Assembly (NCBI RefSeq): GCF_011397635.1
Contig: NC_064753.1
Coordinates: 31,768,322 to 31,832,321, forward strand
DNA from: Epinephelus fuscoguttatus
Lineage: Eukaryota > Chordata > Actinopteri > Perciformes > Serranidae
Direction: 5' to 3'
DNA: 64,000 nt
Below, one piece after another: positions 48,794 through 61,100 of the stretch. The first letter of the stretch is position 1; every line of letters starts with the position of its first letter. Below the pieces are notes generated by a model. It made no database searches, had not been told where the DNA came from, and saw only the letters and a list, made by a program, of their open reading frames with translations. Position numbers and translations under genes: made by a program.

Positions 48794-48797
<4 letters not shown>
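48535..48797 (+). other. Exon-like open frame, unrecognised
   Basis: A + strand frame, open from after a TAG at 48532, includes ILGTDTYWENQSISGRMEEE, INVQILIHAAMRGDYTP and SELILSLTEKIRNRDELLSK. It has the mixed charged and hydrophobic composition of real helices, unlike most chance frames here. Upstream there is a pyrimidine-rich stretch ending CCACCCAG at 48520, and TTAG at 48534 is a weaker acceptor; GTAAGG at 48792 is a strong donor, directly before a (TG)n run. I do not recognise a protein family. It may be an exon of an unknown gene or chance. Confidence 0.3.

Positions 48798-48841
<44 letters not shown>
48797..48841. repeat. (TG)22 microsatellite
   Basis: Uninterrupted TG units. Confidence 0.96.
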
Positions 48842-48845
<4 letters not shown>

Positions 48846-50044
48846 GACAAAAGAGACACTGTAACACCGGCAGATACTACAGATAGAGCGGGGAGAAAGC
48901 AGAGAGATGAAGGAGGGAGTGGAGATACGTAGTAGAGACACAGATTACCACCACAGAGCTCAGTAATGGTGTGAGGGGAGCACGTCAATAATAAATACCT
49001 CCCATTACACCACGGTGGACCGCTGCAGCGGGCTGTACAGCACGACACCTGCTGACTCCCTGATCTACCTCAAATTACACTGATGCTCTCACACTGAGCT
49101 TCTGTGGACTACAACATACACTGACTGCATCAAATACAGAGATATACAGCAGAGCTACGCACTAAATCACACACACGGCTGCAATGCTGATTTCATTTTA
49201 CAGCACAGTACAGAGGCTGAGCGTCAGGATTTGATCCCCTCTGACGACTCCCTGTTGGGCTCTGGATTTTTTTTTTTAAGGCCCTCTCCCCTCCCTCCCT
49301 CCCTCTCTTCAAAGAGACGAGGCTTGACATCCAGGTGTTTTATAGTATTTGTGGCTCTGATCATCCATCAAGCCGATCGATCACTCTCCCAGCAGCTTTT
49401 ATTAATGATCTTGTCAGCCAGCCCGCTCTCGGGTGCAGCCGCTTGTCCAGGATGATAGATCATTAGCTAGTCTGCCTGCTATTTATTCTCTCATGACCTT
49501 GTCTCTCTCCATTGTTGAGTGGGCCGAGTTATGAGAGCTAGAACATGATAATTCACTATTGATTCTGTATTTTTTTTTTTCCAAAAAAAGTTTTTTTTTG
49601 GCTTTGTTCAACTACAAAGACGCAGATGGAGGTGGAAGAAGCTATAAGGCATTTATATAAGTAAAAGTAACAATACTGCAATAAAGAAACCCCATTACAA
49701 GGTCTGCATTCATAATGTCACTAAAACAAAAGTCATTATGCAGAATGGTCCCTTTAGTGTCACATTAAAGGGGTAGTGTGTAGGAACCTCTTCACATCCA
49801 GATCCTCAGCTCCCTCTCCATCTCATCTCATCACCACCATTATCACCACCAGCGTCTAGACTCCATAGGGGGTGATCCCTAATCTACGATGTCTTTACCA
49901 CCCTCCTGGAACAGATGACATCACGATGGGGTCTAATCGCCAAAGACTTTTTACATTTCTCAGACTTATGTGCACTTGTAAATAAATATAATTTTCTCTC
50001 AGAACCAGTCTCTCCTGTTTTATCTAAGTAAGCTCTCTTCAAAG
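48842..50044. other. Intergenic, nothing firm
   Basis: A short AAAGGGGTAGTGTGTAGGAA near 49768 resembles a family 1 MITE end only. The rest is unrecognised. Confidence 0.5.
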
Positions 50045-50283
50045 CCAGACTCCACTGAGACAAACACTAATTTTACCTTGCTGAACACGGGAGCTGCTGG
50101 TCTACCCCTGCCTCGATCAGTTAGTGTGTTTGCGTTATTGTGTGACTTTAGTGTTTTAAACGGTTTGTTCAGATTCACTAAAGTCACACAATAACACAAA
50201 CAAATAAATGATCGAGGCAGTGGTAGACGAGCAGCTCCCGTGTTCACTGAGTTAAAATGGCTGTTTTTGTCAATGGAGTCTGG
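50045..50283. repeat. Long near-perfect hairpin (foldback element)
   Basis: The left arm 50045-50153 and right arm 50176-50283 are inverted copies with few mismatches, around a 22-base spacer. Matching blocks include GAACACGGGAGCTGCT, GTCTACC, CTGCCTCGATCA and TTATTGTGTGACTTTAGTG. The outer end CCAGACTCCA also occurs in the foldback at 1.1-1.5 kb. A transcript of either strand would fold into a stem of about 108 base pairs. It is most likely a MITE-type element. Confidence 0.85.
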
Positions 50284-50520
50284 TGGCTTTAAAGACAGCA
50301 GTATGACGAATTCAGTTCCCGTAAGACAGGGCTGTCCAACAGTGAAGTAAGTGGTGAAAATATTTAAAATTTAGTGAACACTTAAACTGATATCAATGTT
50401 TTTAGGTGGTGAGAACACGTTTTGCTGTTGCGTCTGTCCACAGCAAACACAGCTTAGCGTCTGTGGCTGTACTCCTGCCTGCCTCTCCCCGCTTTAAAAT
50501 ATCCAAACTATTCCTCTGGC

Positions 50521-50779
50521 CAAATCTAATCACTTCATATACTGCTGTGTAGTTTAATCTGTAACACTGCACTGTTCTCTATGGGAAATCTTAATCTAAA
50601 AAGTAACTGCCAGATAAATGTAGGTGGAGTGAAATGTACAAAATCACCCTTCGAAATGTACAAGTGTAGAGGTAACGTAGCATAAAGTGGAAATATTAGA
50701 GTGACATACCTTAAGTGGTGCTTAAGCATAGTAATTGAGTAAACTAAGTAAACCTATACTCAGTTACTTTCCACCACAG
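50521..50779 (-). mobile_element. hAT-like repeat, partial inverted copy
   Basis: Read on the - strand it starts CTGTGGTGGAAAGTAACTGA and includes TTTATGCTACGTTACCTCTAC and TTTCACTCCACCTACATTTA, matching the CAGTGGTGGAA repeat type. Confidence 0.65.
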
Positions 50780-51157
50780 GACACAAAAGTGCTGCAGCAG
50801 AGTAAATATGCACAACACCTCGTTTCACCTTCATTTAAAAAACATGTTGTGGAACATCACAGAAAATGAGACAAACATAATCAACAGATAGCAGTGAGGG
50901 ACAGACAGGAACAGAAAGGGAAAAAAGAGAGTGACAGACAGAGAAAGAGGGAAAAAGGTCAACAGAGAAAAAGGCAAAGAGAAAACAGAGAGCGAGTCAG
51001 CGGGAGATTCACAGGAACGAAGCCCGAGGCTGAGCCAGTGAGGTGTAAGTAGCTTTAGAATAAACATGAGCTCCATGTAAACAACAACCTGCCACTACAA
51101 GCATCGGTTACGCACCCACACGGACCTGGTGGGGTTCTGGATTCAATGATGTGTGTT

Positions 51158-51190
<33 letters not shown>

Positions 51191-52030
51191 TGTGTATACT
51201 CAGGGTGTCCCTGGGGCTGAAGAGCCTTGCCTGTCATCCCTCCATCACTCCTGTCTCTACCCACTTACATGCATAAAGCCTGTCATGTTGATCAAGAAGC
51301 TACGGGCCCGCAGCCTTTTGTGATTGTCAAAAGTGTGCACATGTGAATGTTTGACTGTATAATTGTAGCCTGATTTTCTGTTTGTGACTGCCATGTACAA
51401 CAGAGCAGCAGAGTACGAGTACTCAGACACCACTGTGTTCCTTTGGCTCATTACTTCAGTCTGACCTGTTTATTATGCAGTCAGTGTTCAAAGAGAGGAG
51501 GGGGAGGGGGGGACTTCTTTCTCCTCCAGAATCATTCATGATGGACGGCTTTCATGTTCACAGCAGAATGACGAGCAGACTGAGACCTCTGTGGAGTCAG
51601 AGTGACAGAGGATGAGCTTCAAAGTGACGTACTGTACGCACAAGTCCAAATGCAAATCCTCAGAGTACAGGGAGCGCATCACTACAGTGCTGACCTCTCT
51701 GCACTGGCTGCAAGTTTAAATATTACATGTTAGTACATTTCTGAAATGATGTGTCCATATAGTAACCCAAGACTCCCAGCTGGCTAACCAGCATGGATTT
51801 TCTCAGGGCTTGACCTCACATGAAGAAAGACTGCATTTGCTGTCTGTGCACAGACCTGGACTTGAACAGCAATGGCTTGTGACTTCACTGGGACTTGACT
51901 TGACAATACTTGATACAGGTCAAATTTATTTGAATCAATCCAACAACACCCAGTCAAGCTGCAGGAGATAACCACAAAGAACTTAAATTACATTACTGAG
52001 AACCAGCTGTAAAAAAATTATACTAAAGGT
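50780..52030. other. Intergenic, (TG)n only
   Basis: A TG-rich microsatellite lies at about 51160-51190. Otherwise no recognised repeat or gene. Confidence 0.55.
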
Positions 52031-52959
52031 AACCGACCCTTTACTAAGCCCCGCCCCGCCCACAGACGCGGACTGGCCAATCATAACGTAGCATCAGGCC
52101 AGCTCAGACCAGGGTCCGACAACAACACAGCTGTGCTCCATTGACTCTAATGCAATCATTTCAGATTTCCTTCATTTTCAGGCTGGTTTTGTGGATTTGG
52201 AGCTAAATGTTGTGCCTGGGGCACGTCGTGTATTAATGATACTCGTTACCTGGAGAGGTTGGAAAAAGATATACGTTTCTTCCCTGTTCCAAAACCAAAA
52301 TCAAACCCTGAAAAGTGTAGGGTTAGCTAGCTAGCTACTGAAGATATAGCCTACTGAATGTATACACATGCTGCTTTTGCTTTTTAATGATTATAACAGT
52401 GAAAAAAAGACCAACCCTGCTGTACAGGAACCAGTGAAGGGAAGCAGGGAAACTTTGCTGATATTCAACCAGCTGTGTGTCATCACATTGTGTGCAGATG
52501 AAAGTTGTTTGACTTCCCTTAAAGATCGTGGTCCGGGTGCTGGCAGCAGCACAGGGGCGAAGCCAAACTCTGTTCATCTGCACACACTGCGATGCCACAC
52601 AGCTGGTTCAGTATCAGCAAAGCTTCCCTTTATATTCATTGTCTTGTGTGGCGATGAGCAGTGATGTGGTGGTTCACTTTTACACTGTGATCTGTAGCCT
52701 ATAGTTCGGCTTTAGCTTCTAACTATCTTTGTCTTTTTAACCTGTTGTTGCTGCTGAGTCAGTTTGACATCCTGGATATATCCTTCAAACACAGACTGTA
52801 GACCCCTCTGTCTGCTTCTCTCTGGAATCACTCTTTCATTTTTCCAAAAATATGATAATATTTCTTCAGGGAGTGCAGTTAGTTACAGTGTGGGCTCCAT
52901 GCTTACTCCAACAGCTTGTCGGACCATCACGAAGGGGCGGGGCTTAGCGAACGGTCAAC
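52031..52959 (+). mobile_element. Inverted-repeat DNA element with THAP-domain remnant
   Basis: The left end ACCGACCCTTTACTAAGCCC and the inverted right end TTGACCGTTCGCTAAGCCCC share a perfect 14-base core CTAAGCCCCGCCCC and more matches outward. A coding remnant with THAP features lies at 52208-52318. The rest is non-coding. It is probably a non-autonomous deletion derivative of a DNA transposon that encoded a THAP protein; several superfamilies (P, Kolobok, ISL2EU) carry THAP domains, and I cannot choose among them. Confidence 0.65.
52208..52318 (+). pseudogene. THAP zinc-finger fragment (first part only)
   Basis: Thirty-seven codons begin CCAWGTSCINDTRYLERLEK and end RFFPVPKPKSNPEKC. The paired N-terminal cysteines, the F-x-x-P-x-P block and the final Cys at an exon-like border fit the first half of a C2CH THAP domain. 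The second half (Cys-x2-His region and AVPTIF-type end) is absent; a TAG follows at 52325-52327. The spacing CAWGTSC has one more residue than the usual CAWGTC type, so it may be degenerate. Confidence 0.6.
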
Positions 52960-55894
52960 TGCATTCGTGTACTATGTCACGGTCAATAAGAAATGACTTG
53001 CAGTATGCAAAATGTGGAGGTTGAAAATTACAGATGGAGATGCAACAACTTTCAACAAACTTGTTTTCATAAATAAATACAGTTTAAAAAGTATTCATGA
53101 TTTTTGTGAATTTAATATATTACTGTTCTGTAGTTAAAATGGCATTATATTTGGTGGAGAGCCCATGATGAATTGTTTAAGACTTGAAAGTCAAAGTTTA
53201 GGTATTGGGACTTAACTAGGGACTTGCTTACTTAGAGACTTACTTGCAACTTTCAAAACAATGACTTTGTCCTGTCTCTAATATTCACTAAAAATAATCA
53301 AACATTTGACATGAGATGATGATGAGATGACTGAGACAACTCACCATCAGATCAGGTCATCCAGTTCTTGGTTATAAAGCAAATATTCCCTAAAATGTAA
53401 AACTCTCAACAGCATCACTGGGTGTGGTGAGAAAGGTTCTGTTACACCTGTAACCACACGCAACGATGATGTTTAGGAGCACTTACACACCCTGGAGTAA
53501 ACTTCTACATCTCTACAGAGTGGTGGGATGGTGTTAAGTTGCTCTTTAATTGCTTTTATCCTGCAGCACTTTGTAACTTTTGCTTAGAAATGTTCTACAT
53601 AGATAGATAATTCATACCTGTCCTTGTGTTCTTTGTTCTTTTTACACCACTTAATTGACTGTCACTTGATGTCTGTCAGCCCTGAGACGAAGTTGCAAAC
53701 TGTCAAGCATCTCTGTCTGCCCTCAACCAGGTGCAGCCTACGCTGGGACACGACTCTGTAAAGCGGGTAGAGAAAATGAATCGATGATTGAATGAACTGA
53801 CATTCAATCAGTGTGCTTGATGTAATAAAAAAATCTCACTTTGAAATCTAATACTATTTCAATCCTTTGTTAGCTTGTGATGCCAGCTGGCTGCCGTTAT
53901 AACCTAATGTGTCCTTCATCTGAACAGGAAGCTGAACTAGTCTAGGAAAGTGAATAAGTATTATCATGCGGGCAGGCTTACATTGCAAGTGAAACTGTGA
54001 CAAAGCAATGACGCTAAAAAACAACAGACATTATAAACGATCCCGTCATCTCGTTTTCACATCACCTGCTTCTTTTAAACCTTTGCCATTCTGCTCAATG
54101 TCTCCAAGTGTCTCAAACACATAAACAACCTCACCGGTGTCCCCCATAACCCACCACCCTCCAGGACCCTGGGGCCCAATAAGCAGACATCTGCAGACAA
54201 CCTCTTCCACCACGCTCCAGCAAACACAGGCAGAGAGTGTTTGAATGTGTGTGTGTGTGTGTGTGAGAGAGGGAGGTGGATGTAGTTCAAGGGCACGAGT
54301 ACTCCATCAAGCTTGAGTCCAGGGAATAACCACCAGCTTCCCCTCCCCCCTTTCGTGCACCAGAGAGGCACTGGAACCAGTCCTGAGTGCCCCTCTAAAC
54401 ACACACACACCTACAGTAGAGTGTATCTATTACTGCACACTAGCTCTACTTCAGTTTTGATTTTGACCCTCTGCTGTTAGCCGCAGCCTCGGCGTGGCAG
54501 CCCCAGCCTTCCTGCCCCTGGCCCTGGCCGAATCCCAGCTCTGGCGTGGGTGGTTGGGTGGGGCGGCGGGGGGCTTTGGGGGCACTGAAGCTGTCCTCTG
54601 GTGCTCCTGCAGCCCTGCCTGCTCATCCATCCTAGCCTGCCAGCCCACAGATCGATAGCTCTGCTCTCTTAATCAGGTCTCTGGTGACTGTGGGCGGACA
54701 AGTGTGTGTATGTGTGTGTGGACAGGAGGTTGTATCGGCTGGGGGTTGCACTTGTGTTTCTTTCCATCTTCACTTCTCTGGCTGTTCATCATGACTGTTT
54801 ATCTCAACCGTATTTTAGTGCCTTTCTTCTTTATCTCCAAATCCTTTACATATCACTTGCTCAAAACCCTACGCTGACTTCTTTCGACATCATTTCTGTC
54901 ATCCCCTTCTATCAACTTTCTCGAGCCAGCTCTTGTTAAGGCTCCAATCTCTCTGACAGTCCTGCTTTATATTTTTTCTCCTCTCTGTGCCTTTTCTTTC
55001 ATCTCTTCACGTGCTCTCTGCTATTCTGGCAGCACGCCAGGGCTCATTCAAAAGGAGTCTTCACAGTCAAGTTGGTCCCGGTGCCACTGCAATCTGTTTT
55101 GACTTGTGATGAAGACAGAAGAGGTGAAGTATTGGAGAAATGGAGATGAGAAAGGATGAGAGGTGAGAAGAGCGAGCGGAGCGAGAGGGTTAGTCAGATG
55201 GAGTGCGGGGCATCCAGCTGTGGTGTTGTGCCTTGCTGGAGAATCCGCCTTCAGGCTCTCATCGCACCTGTGTAACCACAGCTGCACAGACACACACACA
55301 CACATGCACAGAGAAAACAAGTGTGACAACACTGTGGTTTATGAAGAAGTCGCAAACAAAAATAACTCCAAAACACTTTTTGATTTCTATTTTGTAAAAC
55401 TTTTTTAATTTTCAGATAAACATTATGTGTTATTTCAAGTGCATCAGTGTGTGTGTACAATGCTGAGACTTCATATTAACACTGTGTTCTCACTGATCAT
55501 AATTCAAAGTTTGTCATGTCTCCTGTTCTGCCACCACATTTGTCATTTTAGCTTGGGTGTAATTAACCATGATTCCAGACACCACACCTCTCTACAATCA
55601 AAAGTCATTCTGTATTCTCTGATCACACAATTTAAAAAATCTGAATATTCCAGTAAGAGTACTCCAAGCACTCTTCAGCAGTAGGAGCTGCTGCGTTGAA
55701 GTGTTTCTAATGGAACAGTTGAGTCCAGTTCGTGGTGCATGCAATTATTCATTAAAGCAGACTACACTACCTGATCCCGTCTCACTAAGGCACTTTGAAC
55801 GATCGGTCCTATAATTCTTCTGGATGCAGACATTCCAAAAATAGAGATACTGACTTTGAATATCACATGTTTAGTCCCACTTCTATACTACTTA
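52960..55894. other. Intergenic, no recognised gene
   Basis: Contains a short (TG)n near 54247-54265 and GC-rich sequence around 54480-54620. Open frames are short and unlike known proteins. Confidence 0.55.
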
Positions 55895-55902
55895 CCATAG
55901 AC

Positions 55903-56191
55903 TAGTGGTTCCCAACTGGTGGGTTGCAGTCCAAAATTGGGTTGCAGGTCCACTCTGAGTGTGCAATGGACTTGCAAATTTATCAAGTTTTTAAAAAACA
56001 CACACTGTATTCTGAAGTACAGTGAATTTGCGGTACACAGCTTTCATTTTGAAGTGCCGTTTCCTGCTGCAGAGAGAGGGACTAACGGACAGCTACTAAT
56101 TATGACGCTGAATATATTTATTTGTGTGGACCTTGAGCTAATTACTAAGGAGAAACCCGGACCCCGTAGCCGGACCAGTTGGAAACCACTG
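55903..56191. mobile_element. Short non-autonomous hAT element with 8-bp duplication
   Basis: Left end TAGTGGTTCCCAACTGGTG and inverted right end CAGTGGTTTCCAACTGGTCC. Exact octamers CCATAGAC flank it at 55895-55902 and 56192-56199. The 289 bp have no transposase frame. Confidence 0.88.
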
Positions 56192-56708
56192 CCATAGACT
56201 GTATAATAGAAATGAATGACATGACAGGTCCCTTAAAGTGAAGTCAAAACAGCTTGACCCACCACTCTGTAGAGATGTAGAAACAGCTGCTGGCTGCAGT
56301 ATAGATCATAAAGCCCGCCACCTCCATGTTAGCAGACAGGACATAGGCCAAGCTAAAATATTGAAGTACACGTTAAATAAAGTTTCCCAAAGATGGTTTC
56401 TTTGATTTAAGGTAGTTCTTATAATGCTGGTGTATATTTAAGAGTTCATTTTGCCGGTAAATGTGGTTATAGCCAGTTATTTGATGCCATAGAAACTGGG
56501 ATGACATCATGACTGATGGCTGTGTGTGTCCGTCGGTGTGCTTGCAATCAGCGGCACTGCAAGCAATTCAATGACAAGAAGAAGAGAACTCAATACCACA
56601 AAGATGATGTCACCTGTACAGGATGGCAGTGGCCGTATCCGGGGTATTTTGGCTTCATTTTTGTACAGTGGGAAGTGGAGATGCTTTGTCCATCTTTATA
56701 TACAGTCA
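56192..56708. mobile_element. MITE-like repeat family 3 copy
   Basis: Starts CCATAGACTGTATAATAG and ends CCATCTTTATATACAGTC, which are inverted relative to each other. Inner blocks match 45130-45506. The hAT element lies directly at its left end. Confidence 0.72.
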
Positions 56709-57464
56709 TTGTTCAATTGTATGAGGTGTGTACTGTATATAAATCTTTACAGTACCAGTGGCTGTCAAGTGACAGTCAACTCACTAAAATCTGCATTTAC
56801 TTTGTTCTTTACGCTGTGGGACAAAAGTGTCCCATTAGCACACTCAAAGTTTTTAGTCAGCATACTGACTGTTTAGCATTTTAATTCTGTTATGTTTCCA
56901 GTGTGAACATACCACATATTCCAAACTTGCATTCAGTTTGTATTACAGAATTGAGGGACTACTACAACTGCAAAAAAGTGGGTCATATGGTGCACACCAA
57001 TTAACAGTACTTGGCAGCATCTGAGATATGATATGTCCGTCACATCCATGTTGGTTAGTTTAAATTTTTACCACTATTTTTGATGCTACTTCTGATAATG
57101 TTGAGGTTTTCATGATAAATACAGTCAGGAACACATTTTGTGTCCTCTTGGTGGAGTGCTGTTACATCTTGTCTCAATAAGTTACGTATCAAAGTGATGA
57201 TTTCCAGACCTGCCTTACACAGTAACTGATAAACAATGCTTGGCATAATTGGCATTCAGTGTAACAGAATTACCTTCGGAGCAGTGTTCGTAGTTGTGAT
57301 TAAGTTACCTCAGAGGTTAAGTCATTTTCCATGAGGTGTTTTTCCATTACTTTGTGTTTCCTCTGTACACGTGTCTGATCTAAGGACCAGATGGGGACAG
57401 TCAGGACATCTGCAATTCTTTAACCAGGATCCTGTGTGTTGTCATACATATCAACGTGGTCCAG

Positions 57465-57579
57465 TCATGGGAAGAAGTGTCGCAGGAGGTCCTTCTTGTT
57501 GACCTTGCCCATCTGATTCCTTGGCATCTCCTCCACCAGCACCAGGCCTGAGGGGATGGTGTAAGGCGCCATGTGCTCC
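57465..57579 (-). CDS. acsf3: acsf3 terminal coding exon (A10 motif, stop)
   Basis: It follows acceptor gtttattgtag and encodes [20 protein letters not shown], then [17 protein letters not shown] and TGA at 57467-57465. The A10 catalytic-Lys motif is intact. Confidence 0.95.
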
Positions 57580-58093
57580 CTACAATAAACACTGATGTTA
57601 ATACACTGAAGACTGTTTACTGCAGAGAGGGAGATAAACACAGACAGCCATGCACAACGACACACACACACACAACACTGATCAGTGTGCACACATGGGC
57701 GAGAATATGCACACGCACACATATGCAACAACAGGGAGAAAAGAAAACAACAACAAAAAAACAGAAAACAATTGCAAAACAAAGGCTAGCCCCGTGGCAG
57801 AGTAGTCGAGATAAGAAAAGAAATGTCCTTCATACACTCTGCAGCTCTCCTCCCTAATATCCACACTTCGCCTTCCAGACACAGACAATTCCCTTCGTAC
57901 AAAACAATATAATCACTGTGAGATGAAATAAAAAAAATAAAAAAAACAAATAATAAAAAGAAAAACAGAAGGCTGGGATAATTAAAAGTGTTTTATTTTT
58001 TCGGTTTTGAGTGCATGGCTGTTACGTCAAGTCTTGAAGCCTGGAGCTTTTCTATTATCTTCTAACCTAGTTTGTTTGTTTGTTTGTGCCTGA

Positions 58094-58125
<32 letters not shown>

Positions 58126-61100
58126 TCCTGTGTGCATGCTTGTGGTGCGAGTGAGCATAATGACTCATACTGCTGCCATCAAACACTCCTTTCAGCAGAT
58201 GTCTCCGTCTCTCTGACTCAGTGAGTAAAGTGTGAGTGAGTATATGTGCATACATACACATCTCTGTAATGGGGCTTGCTCGTGTCACCAATTTCTCTGG
58301 GGCGGTGTGTTTGTGCGTGCGTGTGTGTGTTCGAGGCAGTGTGCGGCGCACAGGGTGTGATAGAGATTCAGACTGACAGCTGAAGCCAGGGCACTGAAGA
58401 GTGAGCATCCATCTACTTGTTTATGTCTCATTTTATCTCCCTCTCCCTCTCTCCCCTACACCCTGGCCTCAGCAGAGGGCTGTGTGCTGGCACTGCCTGT
58501 CCGCTGGCAGCACCCCTGGCTGCATACACTGTGTGTAAGAGTGTGTGTGTGTATGTGTGTGCAAGTGTGTGTTAACCTGGGTCACAAGCAGTCGCAGAAA
58601 TCCACCATGCTGGACCAGCAGGCCACAGCAGTAGGATCTAAAAACCCCCACACCATATGGGGACCACAGCCGTGACACAGACATACAAAATGCACTCATA
58701 CAGAATTCAGAGATGTGAATAAATGATAGTGGTGAGTAGTAGAGTTAGTGTAGGAGACAAAACAGATGGTGGGAAAGTAAAGAAAAAAGCAGACAAATGA
58801 ATTAGACAAAATTATACGTAGAGAGGGTGGAAAATTTTAAAAAGTGCCTTCAGTCACTCCAAAGCGAAGGGCTGCAAGTCACCACCGACTTTCTGCGTTA
58901 GACAAAATAAACTCTCTTGACATTTAGAAAGGGCAGGACAAAAAAAAAACTGTTAGCACGTAAGACAAAGCCCTCCGTAACAATCATTTGTTCACTTCCT
59001 CCACATCTTCCTCTTTTTCATCTCCTCATTAGTCCACCTCTGGCCTCTCTTTCTCTCACATCCCTTCCTATTGATCTGAGGACTCAGGGGCGGGTCACTG
59101 GGGATGTGTGTGCTGAACTGCAGAGTCTGCATTAGAAGCCTTCATTTGTTTACCACAAGACTGACAAAGAGATGTGGAAATAGTCTTCTTGAATCAGCGC
59201 AATAAGGTTCAACCGAGGCAGGGTCAACACTCCTTTGCAATAACGGGATATGGGGATCTTTTTGTGTTGTTGTTTTTTTTTGTTGTTGGTGAATTCAGGA
59301 TGGTGGATTGGTTGTAAGTTATTCAAGCCACAGTCTACACTGGCAGTACAAGTTGGAAACCACCTGCTGCTGCAAAGTTTACAAAACTATGAGAAAGAAT
59401 TTTACAAAATAATTATAAACTTTACTTCTACCAGGAAAGTGAACTTGGACCGCTGCAAAAGTTGAGCCAGATAAAACTTAATCCTGTGTCTGTGTCTGTT
59501 TGTGGACTTGGTTTGAAGCCTTAAGTTCAGCATTTTGGCTGTTGCCATCTTGGATTTTTGTAGCCAGAAGTGACCTGAGATGACCATATTCCAACGAGAG
59601 GGTGGAACTGTGGAAGAGGGTTGTATCTGCCTCATAGTGTGTTGACGTATTGCAGACAGCCTGTCACTCAGCTTTATTATGCATAACTTTAAGCCTAAAT
59701 GACATTAAAAAGGGCGAGCTATATAAAATTCACTCATGAAGGAGGAGGTTAGCTATAGAGAACAAAACAGTTTTTTGTTCCGGGCTGTAAACATGTTAAT
59801 TTCTGGTGTAAAGTTGGGTATTTTAACATCGGTGTCTATGAGGATTGACTCACTTTTGGAGCCAGCCTCACGTGGCCATTCAAGAAAGGGCAGTTTTTTG
59901 CACTTCTCCACTGGCTTCAATTTCAGCCCCAGAGGCTGCTGCTCAGTCTGAACACAACCTTAGACTGAGGGATGCAGGATTATTACAAGCATCTTTCCCA
60001 CTCCACAGAGAAAATAATAACAACATGCCTACAAAGGTCAGTTAGTAATCTATTATCAATGTGTGGCATGCTTTCACATCACTTCGAAAACACGGATACA
60101 CACAACACTCAAATGTCATTAGAGAGCTAACCAACAGACAGATTATCTATCTGAAAGTCACAGTACCTCGCCCAGGTCTTCAGCTCTGCCAGGGTCATAC
60201 TCTGCCCGTTCTTCAGCTGCACAACTGCAGTGACTTTCTGACCCCAAATGGCATCTGGGGCCCCGATCACAGCCACATCTGCAGATTAAAAATCACACAA
60301 GGCAGACATGCTGTTCAGTTAAAAAACTCAAATTTTATCATTTCGCAGTGCAGTGCTCAAGTAGTTAGACCTCTGCACGTCATTTCATTGTTCTATTTGT
60401 TGTGAAAAATTCAGAAAATGAGGCAAATTGTACACATTTGCTCCCTTTCTTGTCTCCACTGGAGTTACCTCCCTGGCTGTCGCCACTCTGCCCATGTCTT
60501 GTGTTTGGCACTGCAGCTACCTGAGTTAAGATGTAATACTGTGTGGCCATTACACTCTGCTGCATTACACTCACTTTTTAGTCAGAAGAATGTAATGATC
60601 ATCAAATATGTTAAAACCTGAGGCAGAGTTGATGCAATATAAAATCAAGTTAAAATAATTTTTTCCATCACTGAACTTTCTTCACCACTTTTCTACTTTT
60701 TAAATTGAATTTGCATGTCCTGTTCTTGTTGGTGTGCTCAAAGGACGTCTTTTAAACTTTGTGGCCCTTTTTTGTTTCATTTTGGTTTTGTATATTGTTG
60801 TTTTTTGTTTTTTTATTGTGCTTTGTTGTATTATAGGTAGCCTTGTGTAACATCTTGGCCAAGGGACTACAGATGAAAAACAGCCTCTTGGCTTATTCTG
60901 ACATTTTTAATTTGCACTGTCAAGTCTTAAATAAACGAAACTAAACTGAAACCGATGCTACCTTCTCTTTGTCGTGGAAGATTTCGAGAACAACAATGCC
61001 TCTGCTTCTTTTTCTTGCTGGTCGGCCATCCACTTCTTCCCTATTCCTCTCTCTCTCTTGTTGCGGTTATATTTGTCCCGCAGGTTACACCACATTTTCT

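Larger units (their letters stand above)
57580..60166 (-). other. acsf3 intron with microsatellites and family 2 repeat
   Basis: About 2.6 kb. (TG)-rich tracts at 58099-58125 and 58541-58570, and a family 2 MITE-like copy at 59490-60000. No other exon was recognised. Confidence 0.75.

Noticed and set aside
48616..49048. Frames with His-Thr repeats on the - strand near 48.8 kb
   Set aside because: They read the (TG)22 tract and have no other coding sign.
56516..56884. 122- and 116-codon overlapping + strand frames
   Set aside because: They lie in the family 3 MITE-like repeat; the other copy at 45.3 kb breaks the frames.
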